This document shows positions 7,169-13,414 of a stretch of DNA of 13,414 nucleotides, in pieces. Source of the stretch: Proteobacteria bacterium UBA7420 (GTDB lineage Bacteria > Pseudomonadota > Gammaproteobacteria > Magnimaribacterales > D2472). The notes beneath the pieces were generated by a model, which saw nothing but the letters and a program-made list of their open reading frames with translations, did not search any database and was not told where the DNA came from. A program made the position numbers and the translations under genes. The stretch spans positions 1-13,414 of the forward strand of contig DKMG01000092.1 in the NCBI GenBank assembly GCA_002469975.1, in the 5' to 3' direction. Every line of letters starts with the position of its first letter. Position 1 is the stretch's first letter.

Positions 7169-7880
7169 TATCAAACACTTCCTTTAAAAAATTAGTCATA
7201 GCGATCCAGGAACGCTTATCACTATCATGATTATAAACTGTTCCCAGCTCAATATCGTTAGCTTGTGGGTTTGTGAAAGCATGATAGGTATTGCCATAGC
7301 TAATAAATTGCCAGTCGGCTCTGGACTGAGTCATTTCGTCTTGTAGGGCTAGGATTTGTTCTGGAGAAATCATAGGATCTAGATCGCCGTGCAGAACTAA
7401 TAACTTGGAGTTCACCTTATTAAAAGGCTCAGCAGAATGCTGTAAAAGACCATGGAAGCTAACACATCCGGCTAAGTTATAGCCTGAGCGCACTAACTCT
7501 ATAGATGCAAGGCCTCCAAAACAAAATCCAATCATTGCAATTTTTGAAGAATCAATTCCCTTGAGACTTTTTGCAAACTCAACTGCGCTAATGAGCCTCT
7601 GGCGAAATAGCTGTCTATCTGAAATAAATGGCTCAATGAGGGTTTGGTTCTCTTGAACGCTCTGACCATTAACTCCCCCACCATATATATCAATGGATAA
7701 AGCCGCATATCCCAATTCATTTAAAGCCTGTGCTTTTTGATCCTCAAACTTACTACGACCCTTCCAGGTATGCGCAACTAGAACTATTGGAAGTACCTCA
7801 GAGGACTCTGGTATTGAGAGTTGGCCTATGCATTCAATCTCGCCATCAAAATAAGATACGGTCTTAGCTATCATGTCCAT
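7155..7880 (-). CDS. Dienelactone hydrolase family protein (alpha/beta hydrolase)
   Basis: The product is a 241-residue cytoplasmic alpha/beta hydrolase with no signal peptide. The expected catalytic triad of the dienelactone hydrolase family can be placed: the nucleophile elbow GFCFGG with Cys120, the acid in HGDLDP with Asp168, and TYHAFTNP with His200. VLVAHTWKGRSKFED (33-47) and the DIYGGG loop (64-69) are also typical of the family. The physiological substrate is unknown; a true chlorocatechol pathway role is unlikely, since no catechol-degradation genes are nearby. The gene overlaps the preceding hexapeptide-protein gene by 17 nt and alaS by 14 nt, so it is probably translationally coupled. 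A second in-frame ATG two codons downstream (7874) has better spacing to an AGG and could be the real start. Confidence 0.88.
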   Translation of the reverse strand: MDMIAKTVSYFDGEIECIGQLSIPESSEVLPIVLVAHTWKGRSKFEDQKAQALNELGYAALSIDIYGGGVNGQSVQENQTLIEPFISDRQLFRQRLISAVEFAKSLKGIDSSKIAMIGFCFGGLASIELVRSGYNLAGCVSFHGLLQHSAEPFNKVNSKLLVLHGDLDPMISPEQILALQDEMTQSRADWQFISYGNTYHAFTNPQANDIELGTVYNHDSDKRSWIAMTNFLKEVFDNVNK

Positions 7881-8394
7881 TGCCTAAAGCTGCTTTATAT
7901 CTTTTGTAATTTTCAATGTAATGATGGGCATTTAATGATGGCATGAGCTGCTCTTCTGCTGAAAGCTCTTTCTTAATTTTGCCTGGCATTCCAAGGACCA
8001 TCGAACCATCAGGCACTTCCATCCCCTCGGTAATCAGAGCTTTAGCACCAATAATGCAATTTTTACCAATCTTGGCTCCATTCAAGATTACAGAGCCTAT
8101 ACCAATAAGGGTTCCGTCTCCTATCTCGCACCCATGAAGCATCACCATATGTCCGATGGTCACAAATTTACCAATGGCGCAACTAAAGCCAGGGTCAGTG
8201 TGAATCACTGAATTATCTTGAATATTGGTGCCTTCTCCAATAATAATAGGCTCATTATCACCTCGAATGGTGCAGTGAAACCAAATGCTGGAGTCTTTGG
8301 CCATCTGAACATCTCCAATCACTGTAGCATCCGGGGCAATCCAGAAATCTTCATTCTCAGTGGTCAATTTTTTGTTGTTCATCTCTATAATCAT
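7864..8394 (-). CDS. Gamma-carbonic-anhydrase family protein (YrdA-like hexapeptide repeat)
   Basis: The product is a 176-residue left-handed beta-helix protein. Imperfect hexapeptide repeats run from about residue 20 to 135, with turns such as PDATVIGDV, GEGTNIQDNSVIH and IGDGTLIGIGSVI. The three zinc-site histidines are in the family positions: His65 (SVIHTD), His82 (TIGHMV) and His87 (LHGCEI). A C-terminal helix, rich in Lys and Glu, follows from about residue 139. Family members (YrdA, PaaY-like, CamH) are trimers with a metal at each interface. Many have weak or unknown carbonic anhydrase activity, so the enzyme function is inference. The ATG is preceded by GAGG, nine bases away, inside the end of the upstream Nudix gene, whose stop is only 4 bp upstream. 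The end overlaps the hydrolase gene by 17 nt. Confidence 0.9.
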   Translation of the reverse strand: MIIEMNNKKLTTENEDFWIAPDATVIGDVQMAKDSSIWFHCTIRGDNEPIIIGEGTNIQDNSVIHTDPGFSCAIGKFVTIGHMVMLHGCEIGDGTLIGIGSVILNGAKIGKNCIIGAKALITEGMEVPDGSMVLGMPGKIKKELSAEEQLMPSLNAHHYIENYKRYKAALGNGHDS

Positions 8395-8398
8395 GATT

Positions 8399-8977
8399 CT
8401 ATTCCTCTAAAATCTCTATGTTTGCATCAAAACAAACGTTTAAAAAATTGACTGTGATCATGGCTGTGAGACCCCAAATTTTTTGATTTTTTAAATTCCA
8501 TGTTGGCACCATCCAAACACTTCCCTGTCTCTCAATGCGCTCTCGCTCCATGTTATTGGAATCCAGTAAAAAACTTAGTGGTACGGTAAAAATTTCGTGA
8601 ATCTCTTGGTTGGGCTGAAGGTCTTGCGGTCGATCTATAGTTGCAACAAAGGGGTTAACTTCAATTTTATGGCGTGAAATTAAATAATTTAATTTACCAA
8701 TCTCGGTCACATCCTCACTTTGGAGGCTCATTTCTTCATTTGATTCTCTTAAGGCAGTCTCAAAAAGATTGGTATCGTCCTCCTCTGCTTTGCCTCCAGG
8801 AAAGCTCACCTCGCCAGAATGAGAGGAAAGGTGATGAGAGCGCTGAGTGTAGATGAGCTCGGGGTGCTCAATAAATTTTCCATAATTTAAAATTGCAATC
8901 AGGACAGATGCTTGCGGCCGACCACTGGGCTTTTCAAAATTATTAGATTTTAGTTTATACTTCATCTCTTCAATCAT
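8399..8977 (-). CDS. NudL-type Nudix hydrolase (probable CoA pyrophosphatase)
   Basis: The 192-residue product carries a Nudix box around FPGGKAEEDD...ALRESNEEMSL (about residues 59-82), with the catalytic RESNEE core. Just before it is a stretch resembling the CoA-pyrophosphatase signature, YTQRSHHLSSHSGEVSFPGG (43-62), which distinguishes the NudL/PCD1 subgroup from other Nudix enzymes. The predicted reaction cleaves CoA or oxidised CoA to 3',5'-ADP and 4'-phosphopantetheine. Downstream, RHKIEVNPFVATI also resembles NudL. The box has the one-residue-expanded glycine-to-glutamate spacing seen in NudL. The ATG at 8977 lacks a Shine-Dalgarno sequence; an internal ATG at 8965 has GAAGAG immediately before it, too close to be convincing. 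It is the first gene of the minus-strand cluster and is divergent from a second Nudix gene 51 bp away. Confidence 0.87.
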   Translation of the reverse strand: MIEEMKYKLKSNNFEKPSGRPQASVLIAILNYGKFIEHPELIYTQRSHHLSSHSGEVSFPGGKAEEDDTNLFETALRESNEEMSLQSEDVTEIGKLNYLISRHKIEVNPFVATIDRPQDLQPNQEIHEIFTVPLSFLLDSNNMERERIERQGSVWMVPTWNLKNQKIWGLTAMITVNFLNVCFDANIEILEE

Positions 8978-9028
8978 TGGGTAAGTTTAACTTCTTACAA
9001 CATTTAATTCTCTACGAAAGGAGTACTT
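8978..9028. other. Divergent intergenic region between two Nudix genes
   Basis: This 51-bp gap must hold, or overlap, the start signals for both the six-gene minus-strand cluster and the plus-strand Nudix gene. The plus strand contains TTTAAT (9003-9008), a possible -10 box, but no matching -35. On the minus strand I found no convincing promoter. The plus-strand ribosome site AAAGGAG lies at its right end. Confidence 0.5.
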
Positions 9029-9031
9029 TTG
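9017..9031 (+). promoter_or_regulatory. Strong Shine-Dalgarno and TTG start of the plus-strand Nudix gene
   Basis: AAAGGAG followed by a 6-base spacer (TACTTT counted from the SD, sharing the first T of the start region) leads to TTG at 9029-9031. No in-frame ATG or GTG exists upstream before the stop at about 9005, and the zinc-ribbon cysteines begin at residue 4, so TTG is the only sensible start. This is an unusual initiation codon compensated by a near-perfect ribosome site. Confidence 0.8.
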
Positions 9032-9565
9032 AGATATTGTTCAAAATGCGGAAGCGATCAAATAGATTTTAAAATTCCTGATGATGACAATATTAAGCGC
9101 TATATTTGCTCGGCATGCGATTCCATTTTTTATACAAATCCAAATCTGATAGTTGGAACAATATGCGTAAAAGATGATCAAGTGCTGCTTTGCAAAAGAA
9201 ATATTGAACCTCGGTTTGGACTATGGACTCTTCCAGCTGGATTCATGGAAAACTCTGAAACTCTTCAAGAAGGAGCTTTGCGAGAAACTAAAGAGGAAAC
9301 ACAGGCCTCACCAATCATTACCTCTGCCTATACTGCATTTAGTCTCACTCACATAAGCCAGGTTCATTTTTTCTATCTAGCAGAGCTTGGTAATGAGAAG
9401 TTTGGTCCAACATCTGAGAGCTCAGAAGTTGAATTATTTGATGAGCAAGATATCCCATGGGATCAAATAGCCTTCCCAACAGTCACAAAGACACTGGAAT
9501 ATTACTTTGCAGATAAGAAAGAGGGAAATTATCCATTTCGTGAGGAGGCTCTCAAGCTCTGGTAA
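9029..9565 (+). CDS. Nudix hydrolase with N-terminal zinc ribbon
   Basis: The 178-residue product has an N-terminal zinc ribbon with CSKC (Cys4, Cys7) and CSAC (Cys27, Cys30). The Nudix domain that follows has the box G71-x5-E77-x7-RE-x2-EE (G71 to E90) in GFMENSETLQEGALRETKEE. The usual glycine near the end of the box is replaced by glutamine, as in related proteins. Zinc ribbon plus Nudix recalls NudC (NADH pyrophosphatase), but this protein is shorter and belongs to the small YjhB-like group whose substrates are mostly unknown; nucleoside diphosphate derivatives or ADP-ribose-type compounds are plausible. It is the only plus-strand gene in the window. It starts at TTG behind a strong ribosome site, is divergent from the nudL-like gene, and ends 15 bp from the convergent purL stop. 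Confidence 0.9.
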   Translation: MRYCSKCGSDQIDFKIPDDDNIKRYICSACDSIFYTNPNLIVGTICVKDDQVLLCKRNIEPRFGLWTLPAGFMENSETLQEGALRETKEETQASPIITSAYTAFSLTHISQVHFFYLAELGNEKFGPTSESSEVELFDEQDIPWDQIAFPTVTKTLEYYFADKKEGNYPFREEALKLW

Positions 9566-9575
9566 TTCTTCGCTC

Positions 9576-9594
9576 AGACTTTATGAGTCTTTTG
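9576..9594 (+). terminator. Possible short terminator hairpin between convergent Nudix and purL genes
   Basis: AGACT-TTATG-AGTCT forms a perfect 5-bp stem followed on the plus strand by TTTTG. It starts 10 nt after the Nudix stop and overlaps the last codons of purL. The stem is short and AT-rich, so termination would be weak. On the minus strand there is no T run after it. Confidence 0.3.
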
Positions 9595-12500
9595 TAAACT
9601 TATATGCATTTAGGAAGATTTGCATCCATGGAGAATATTCTTCCCATGCAAATGGTTTCCAGGAAAGTTGTTGGGCTCTAAAGACTCTTTCAGGATGCGG
9701 CATCATGATTGTAGCTCTGCCATCTTTAGATGTTAATCCAGTGATCCCCTCTGGGGAACCATTTGGGTTAGCTGGATAAGCTGAGGTTGGGCTCCCTTGG
9801 CTGTTGGTGAATTGGATAGCTATCTGATGATCCGATTGAAGATTCTTGATGGCCCCATCTGCAAATGAAGCTCTGCCCTCTCCATGAGCAACCGCTACAG
9901 GTATTTGCCAGCCCTCCATGCCTTGGAGCATCACTGAGCTAGATCTAGCAATGGTAACTTGAGATAATCTTGCTTCAAATTGATCAGACTCGTTCCATAG
10001 AAAGTTTGGCCAATCCTCAGCACCTGGAATTAAGTCTTTCAAATGTGAAAGCATCTGACACCCATTGCAAACGCCAAAGGTAAAAGTGTCGGGTCGACCA
10101 AAAAAGTGTTCAAAAGAATCTCGAACTTGGGCATTGCAACTGATGCTGGAAGACCAGCCACCTCCAGCTCCCAAAACATCTCCATAAGAAAAGCCGCCAC
10201 AGGCTGCTATCCCTTGAAATGATAAAAGCAAACTAGGATTATCTAAGATATCTTGCATATGAACATCTTGCGCCTCAAATCCTGCCAGCATAAAAGCAGC
10301 AGCCATTTCATTTTGACCGTTGACTCCTTGCTCTCTAAAAATTGCAATCTTAGGTTTGATGTCAGCACGAATGACGGGCAGCTGAGCAGAAAATTGAAAG
10401 CTGTCTTTAGCAACCAAGCCCTCTGCATCATAGCGATCGATAAGATCATATTCCTGCTTGGCACTCTCTGGGTTATCTCTGAGCGACTTAATAGCAAAAG
10501 ATGTCTCCGTCCAGATCTTTTCTAAGGCAATGACAGATTCCTGAAATTTTATATTTTCATGATGAGCGATGGTAATTTGAGGTTCTGCATTTTGCGTAGC
10601 ACATTTTCTATGTTCTATATTATGTTGCGCAATAAATGCTAACGCTGACCCCTCATGCTCTGCATGAATCTGTATTACAACCCCTACCTCTTCAGAAAAG
10701 AGCTCTTGAAAAATTTGTGCCTCATTCTGCACATCATCAGATAATAAAATGGTCATTCCGATCTTATTTGTAAAAGCTATCTCGGCGAGTGTTGTCATGA
10801 TGCCTCCATCAGAAACATCATGCAGTGCTGTAATCCAGCCTCTCTGAATGAGCTCTTGGATTGCATTAAAGAGATTTTTTAATGCCTCAATATCATCGAT
10901 GTCAGGGGTCTCAAACATCAGAGATTCAGTGACCTCTTCAAAAATAGATCCGCCCATTCTAGTTCTGCTGTTTAGGCGTAAATGATAAAGATCCAAAGAA
11001 CCACAAGGATGTAATTCAGTGGTCACTGCCTTGGAGACATCTGCTACTGGAGCCATGGCGGTAATCACGCCTGATAAAGGACTTTTCACTTCAAATTCTT
11101 CTTGCTCTTCTGTCCATTTAGTTCTCATAGACAGCGAGTCTTTGCCAACTGGGATGGCAATCCCAAGTTGAGTGCACATCTGAGATATTGCCTCAACACC
11201 AACTCTTAGGGAGTAATCGTCCTTAACATCGCCACAAGCAGCCATCCAGTTTGCTGACAGTCTCACCAAGTCTAAATCAATAACAGGAACTGAAACTAAA
11301 TTCATCAAAGCTTCTGCTAATGACATGCGCAGCGATGCTGCAGGATTATTAACAGCTATCGTTGGTTTTTCACCAATTGACAAAACTTCACCTTCGTTAG
11401 AAAGAAAAGATCTTGTGGACATAGAATAATTAGATGTGGGGGTTTGATATCTACCCACCAGCTGATCTCTTGCAACTAAGCCACCAACTGTTCTATCGCC
11501 AATGGTAATTAAAAATGATTTAGATGCTACGGATGGATGGCACAGAACCCTTTGCACAGCATCAGAGAGGCTAATATTAAGATTTGGAGCTTCTTTAGCA
11601 ATCAAGTGATCAGAGGATGTAACCTCAATATCTTGAATTGGCAGATCTCCAAAGAGCATAGACAGAGGAACTTGAACTGGATATTCATCTCTTTCTGGAT
11701 CATACACCTCTACCGCATCAGAAGTTGTTGTGATGCCAACAAATGCAACTGGACATCTCTCTCGGCGACAGATTTTTTGAAAAATCTCTTTGTTAGATGG
11801 CTTGATGGCAAGCACATATCGCTCCTGAGATTCGTTAGACCAAACTTCCATTGGAGAGAGGCGTGGATCAGCTGTTGGAATTAAACTAAGATCAACCCTG
11901 ACCCCAAGATTGCAATCTTTAGCTAGCTCAGGAATAGCATTAGAAAGTCCTCCAGCTCCAACATCATGAATAAATTCAATTAAATTGGGAGACTCAAAGG
12001 CGCATTGATTGATCACTTCTTGGCATCTTCTTTCCATTTCAGCGTTTTCTCTTTGCACCGATGCAAAATCAAGGTCCTCTTTGCTTTCTCCAGAAGACAT
12101 TGATGAGGCGGCGCCACCACCGAGGCCGATCAGCATGGAAGGGCCACCTAAAACAACCACTAGATCATCTGCGCTTATAGAGCTTTTTAAACTATTTCGA
12201 TCTTTAACCTCGCCTATACCGCCAGCCAACATAATGGGCTTATGAAAACCAACAGAATAGTTGCTTGTGATAAGTCTTTCAAACACTCTGAAGTAACCCA
12301 CAGTGCTAGGTCTGCCAAACTCATTATTAAAAGCGGCAGCACCAAGCGGGCCCTCGGTCATGATTTGGAGGGGGGAAGCAATTCTATGTGGTTTTTTTAA
12401 AGGTGCCTCCCATGGACGCGGAAATTGCTTTAATCTTAAATGAGAGACATTAAATCCCACTAACCCCATTTTAGGCTTTGCCCCTGATCCAGTTGCCCCT

Positions 12501-13414
12501 TCATCTCTAATCTCACCACCTGAACCAGTGGCAGCCCCAGGAAAAGGAGAGATAGCTGTTGGATGATTATGTGTCTCTACTTTTAAAGTAGAATTTACCA
12601 TCTCTTTAGAGAAGGAATACTGATTATTAAGATTTCTATTTAAGGTCAACACCTCAGCTCCCGATATGACTGCAGCATTATCTTTGTATGCTGAGATAAG
12701 ATCAGGTTTATTGCCTTGACTAGTTATCTTAATTAGATCAAATAGTGATTGCTGCTGGGTCTCTGAGTCAATGATCCAAGAAGCATTAAAAGTTTTATGA
12801 CGACAATGCTCAGAATTAGCTTGCGCAAACATCATAAGCTCGGCATCGGTCGGATTTCGCTGAGCTAAAGAATAAAAATTTTCTAAGTATAGAATCTCTT
12901 CTGCAGAAAGCGCCAACCCTAATGCTCTATTAGCTTCAACTAAGGCATTATTTGCACCATGAGAAATATCAATATACTTTAAGGATCTGCGGACAGCAGT
13001 CTGGTCTAGATTGAACAGATCTTCCTGACAGTAAAATACTTCTTGAGTCATGCGATCAAAGAGACAGCCAATGTCTAATTTTGTGATATTTATTGAGGTG
13101 TCTGCAAAATATCCAACATACTTTTCAATACCCTGAACGCCCTCGATGCTGACATTGCTAATAATCTCACTGGTTTTAGAGGACCATGGGCTAATGGTTC
13201 CAGCTCTGGGGCCAATCAAGAAATGAGGCAATTGAGATTGCTTTGTTGCGCTAAGCAAGCGAAGCAATTTTGTATGACTTGAAAAATCTTGATCGACAGT
13301 GACTGCGTAATAATTACTACAGCTAAGATTGAAAGCTGGTAAATGATTGGACTTGCAAAATTGTGAGCTCTGAGAAGAAATTTTAAACGGCGAAAAACTT
13401 GAGTGACCTTGAAG
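9581..13414 (-). CDS. purL: Phosphoribosylformylglycinamidine synthase (FGAM synthase), 5' end beyond window
   Basis: The large single-chain PurL converts FGAR, glutamine and ATP to FGAM in purine synthesis. The frame is open to the right edge, giving 1277 codons. The first visible residues, LQGHSSFSPFKI, align with the E. coli start region LRGSPALSAFRI, so only a few codons including the start are missing. A TTG at 13267 would discard 49 homologous residues. Counting from the edge, visible motifs are GPRAGTISPWSSK (68-80), NSEHCRHK (200-207), ETHNHPTAISPFPGAATGSG (280-299), the central AIRS-type domains including the motif IPVGKDSLSMRT, and a C-terminal glutaminase (about 1020-1277). The glutaminase nucleophile is Cys1116 in GVCNGCQ (codon at 10067-10069), with His1240 and Glu1242 in PHPE. 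Length is close to the family norm near 1300. The gene ends 15 bp from the convergent Nudix gene. Confidence 0.97.
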   Translation of the reverse strand, partial: LQGHSSFSPFKISSQSSQFCKSNHLPAFNLSCSNYYAVTVDQDFSSHTKLLRLLSATKQSQLPHFLIGPRAGTISPWSSKTSEIISNVSIEGVQGIEKYVGYFADTSINITKLDIGCLFDRMTQEVFYCQEDLFNLDQTAVRRSLKYIDISHGANNALVEANRALGLALSAEEILYLENFYSLAQRNPTDAELMMFAQANSEHCRHKTFNASWIIDSETQQQSLFDLIKITSQGNKPDLISAYKDNAAVISGAEVLTLNRNLNNQYSFSKEMVNSTLKVETHNHPTAISPFPGAATGSGGEIRDEGATGSGAKPKMGLVGFNVSHLRLKQFPRPWEAPLKKPHRIASPLQIMTEGPLGAAAFNNEFGRPSTVGYFRVFERLITSNYSVGFHKPIMLAGGIGEVKDRNSLKSSISADDLVVVLGGPSMLIGLGGGAASSMSSGESKEDLDFASVQRENAEMERRCQEVINQCAFESPNLIEFIHDVGAGGLSNAIPELAKDCNLGVRVDLSLIPTADPRLSPMEVWSNESQERYVLAIKPSNKEIFQKICRRERCPVAFVGITTTSDAVEVYDPERDEYPVQVPLSMLFGDLPIQDIEVTSSDHLIAKEAPNLNISLSDAVQRVLCHPSVASKSFLITIGDRTVGGLVARDQLVGRYQTPTSNYSMSTRSFLSNEGEVLSIGEKPTIAVNNPAASLRMSLAEALMNLVSVPVIDLDLVRLSANWMAACGDVKDDYSLRVGVEAISQMCTQLGIAIPVGKDSLSMRTKWTEEQEEFEVKSPLSGVITAMAPVADVSKAVTTELHPCGSLDLYHLRLNSRTRMGGSIFEEVTESLMFETPDIDDIEALKNLFNAIQELIQRGWITALHDVSDGGIMTTLAEIAFTNKIGMTILLSDDVQNEAQIFQELFSEEVGVVIQIHAEHEGSALAFIAQHNIEHRKCATQNAEPQITIAHHENIKFQESVIALEKIWTETSFAIKSLRDNPESAKQEYDLIDRYDAEGLVAKDSFQFSAQLPVIRADIKPKIAIFREQGVNGQNEMAAAFMLAGFEAQDVHMQDILDNPSLLLSFQGIAACGGFSYGDVLGAGGGWSSSISCNAQVRDSFEHFFGRPDTFTFGVCNGCQMLSHLKDLIPGAEDWPNFLWNESDQFEARLSQVTIARSSSVMLQGMEGWQIPVAVAHGEGRASFADGAIKNLQSDHQIAIQFTNSQGSPTSAYPANPNGSPEGITGLTSKDGRATIMMPHPERVFRAQQLSWKPFAWEEYSPWMQIFLNAYKFTKDS

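Noticed and set aside
7532..7720. 62-codon minus-strand frame inside the dienelactone hydrolase gene
   Set aside because: It is an alternative frame of a gene whose catalytic triad is intact in the main frame; there is no independent signal.
11537..12245. Plus-strand open frames antisense to purL (11537-11884 and 12009-12245)
   Set aside because: purL is intact and strongly conserved across this stretch; the antisense frames show no family motifs.
1..13414. CRISPR arrays, insertion sequences, phage genes or tandem repeats
   Set aside because: Reading both strands showed no regular spaced repeats, no transposase or integrase frames and no terminal inverted repeats.

Overview
This 13.4 kb window looks like chromosomal core sequence from a gammaproteobacterium with an AT-leaning, compact genome. 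The lineage call rests on three things: the alaS-lysC-tRNA-Ser(GCT) gene order, a long single-chain PurL of the proteobacterial type, and close overall resemblance of the proteins to gammaproteobacterial families. Short gaps, overlapping stops and starts and sparse promoters fit a streamlined, perhaps marine, lineage (SAR86-like groups come to mind). That last step is inference only. I saw no insertion sequence, phage gene, CRISPR array or integrase.

Layout. All genes but one are on the minus strand, so transcription runs mostly from the right edge to the left. At the right edge is purL (FGAM synthase, 9581 to the edge). Its 5' end runs off the window, and the frame stays open and homologous up to the last base. 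Tail to tail with it, 15 bp away, is the only plus-strand gene, a zinc-ribbon Nudix hydrolase (9029-9565) with a TTG start and a strong Shine-Dalgarno sequence. Divergent from that, across 51 bp, begins a tightly packed six-gene minus-strand cluster (8977 to 2030): a NudL-type CoA pyrophosphatase, a gamma-carbonic-anhydrase-family hexapeptide protein, a dienelactone-hydrolase-family protein, alaS, an aspartokinase (lysC) and a class I dihydroorotase (pyrC). These genes overlap or lie within 22 bp of each other and are probably co-transcribed.

Downstream of pyrC is tRNA-Ser(GCT) with an encoded CCA end and its own TATAAT box. It is followed by about 180 bp without a recognisable gene, then a small PIF1/RecD-like helicase gene (405-1715), then the first 121 codons of a sodium:alanine/glycine symporter that leaves the window on the left.

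How the genes fit together. Several products are housekeeping enzymes around amino acid and nucleotide metabolism: alanyl-tRNA charging, entry to the aspartate family, the third step of pyrimidine synthesis, the fourth step of purine synthesis, a serine tRNA and an amino-acid importer. The two Nudix enzymes probably do nucleotide or cofactor clean-up. The most notable contextual point is that csrA, which in many gammaproteobacteria sits between alaS/lysC and tRNA-Ser, is absent from that slot, and pyrC occupies it. I found no convincing evidence of a new multi-gene system; most findings concern gene starts, gene order and coupling.
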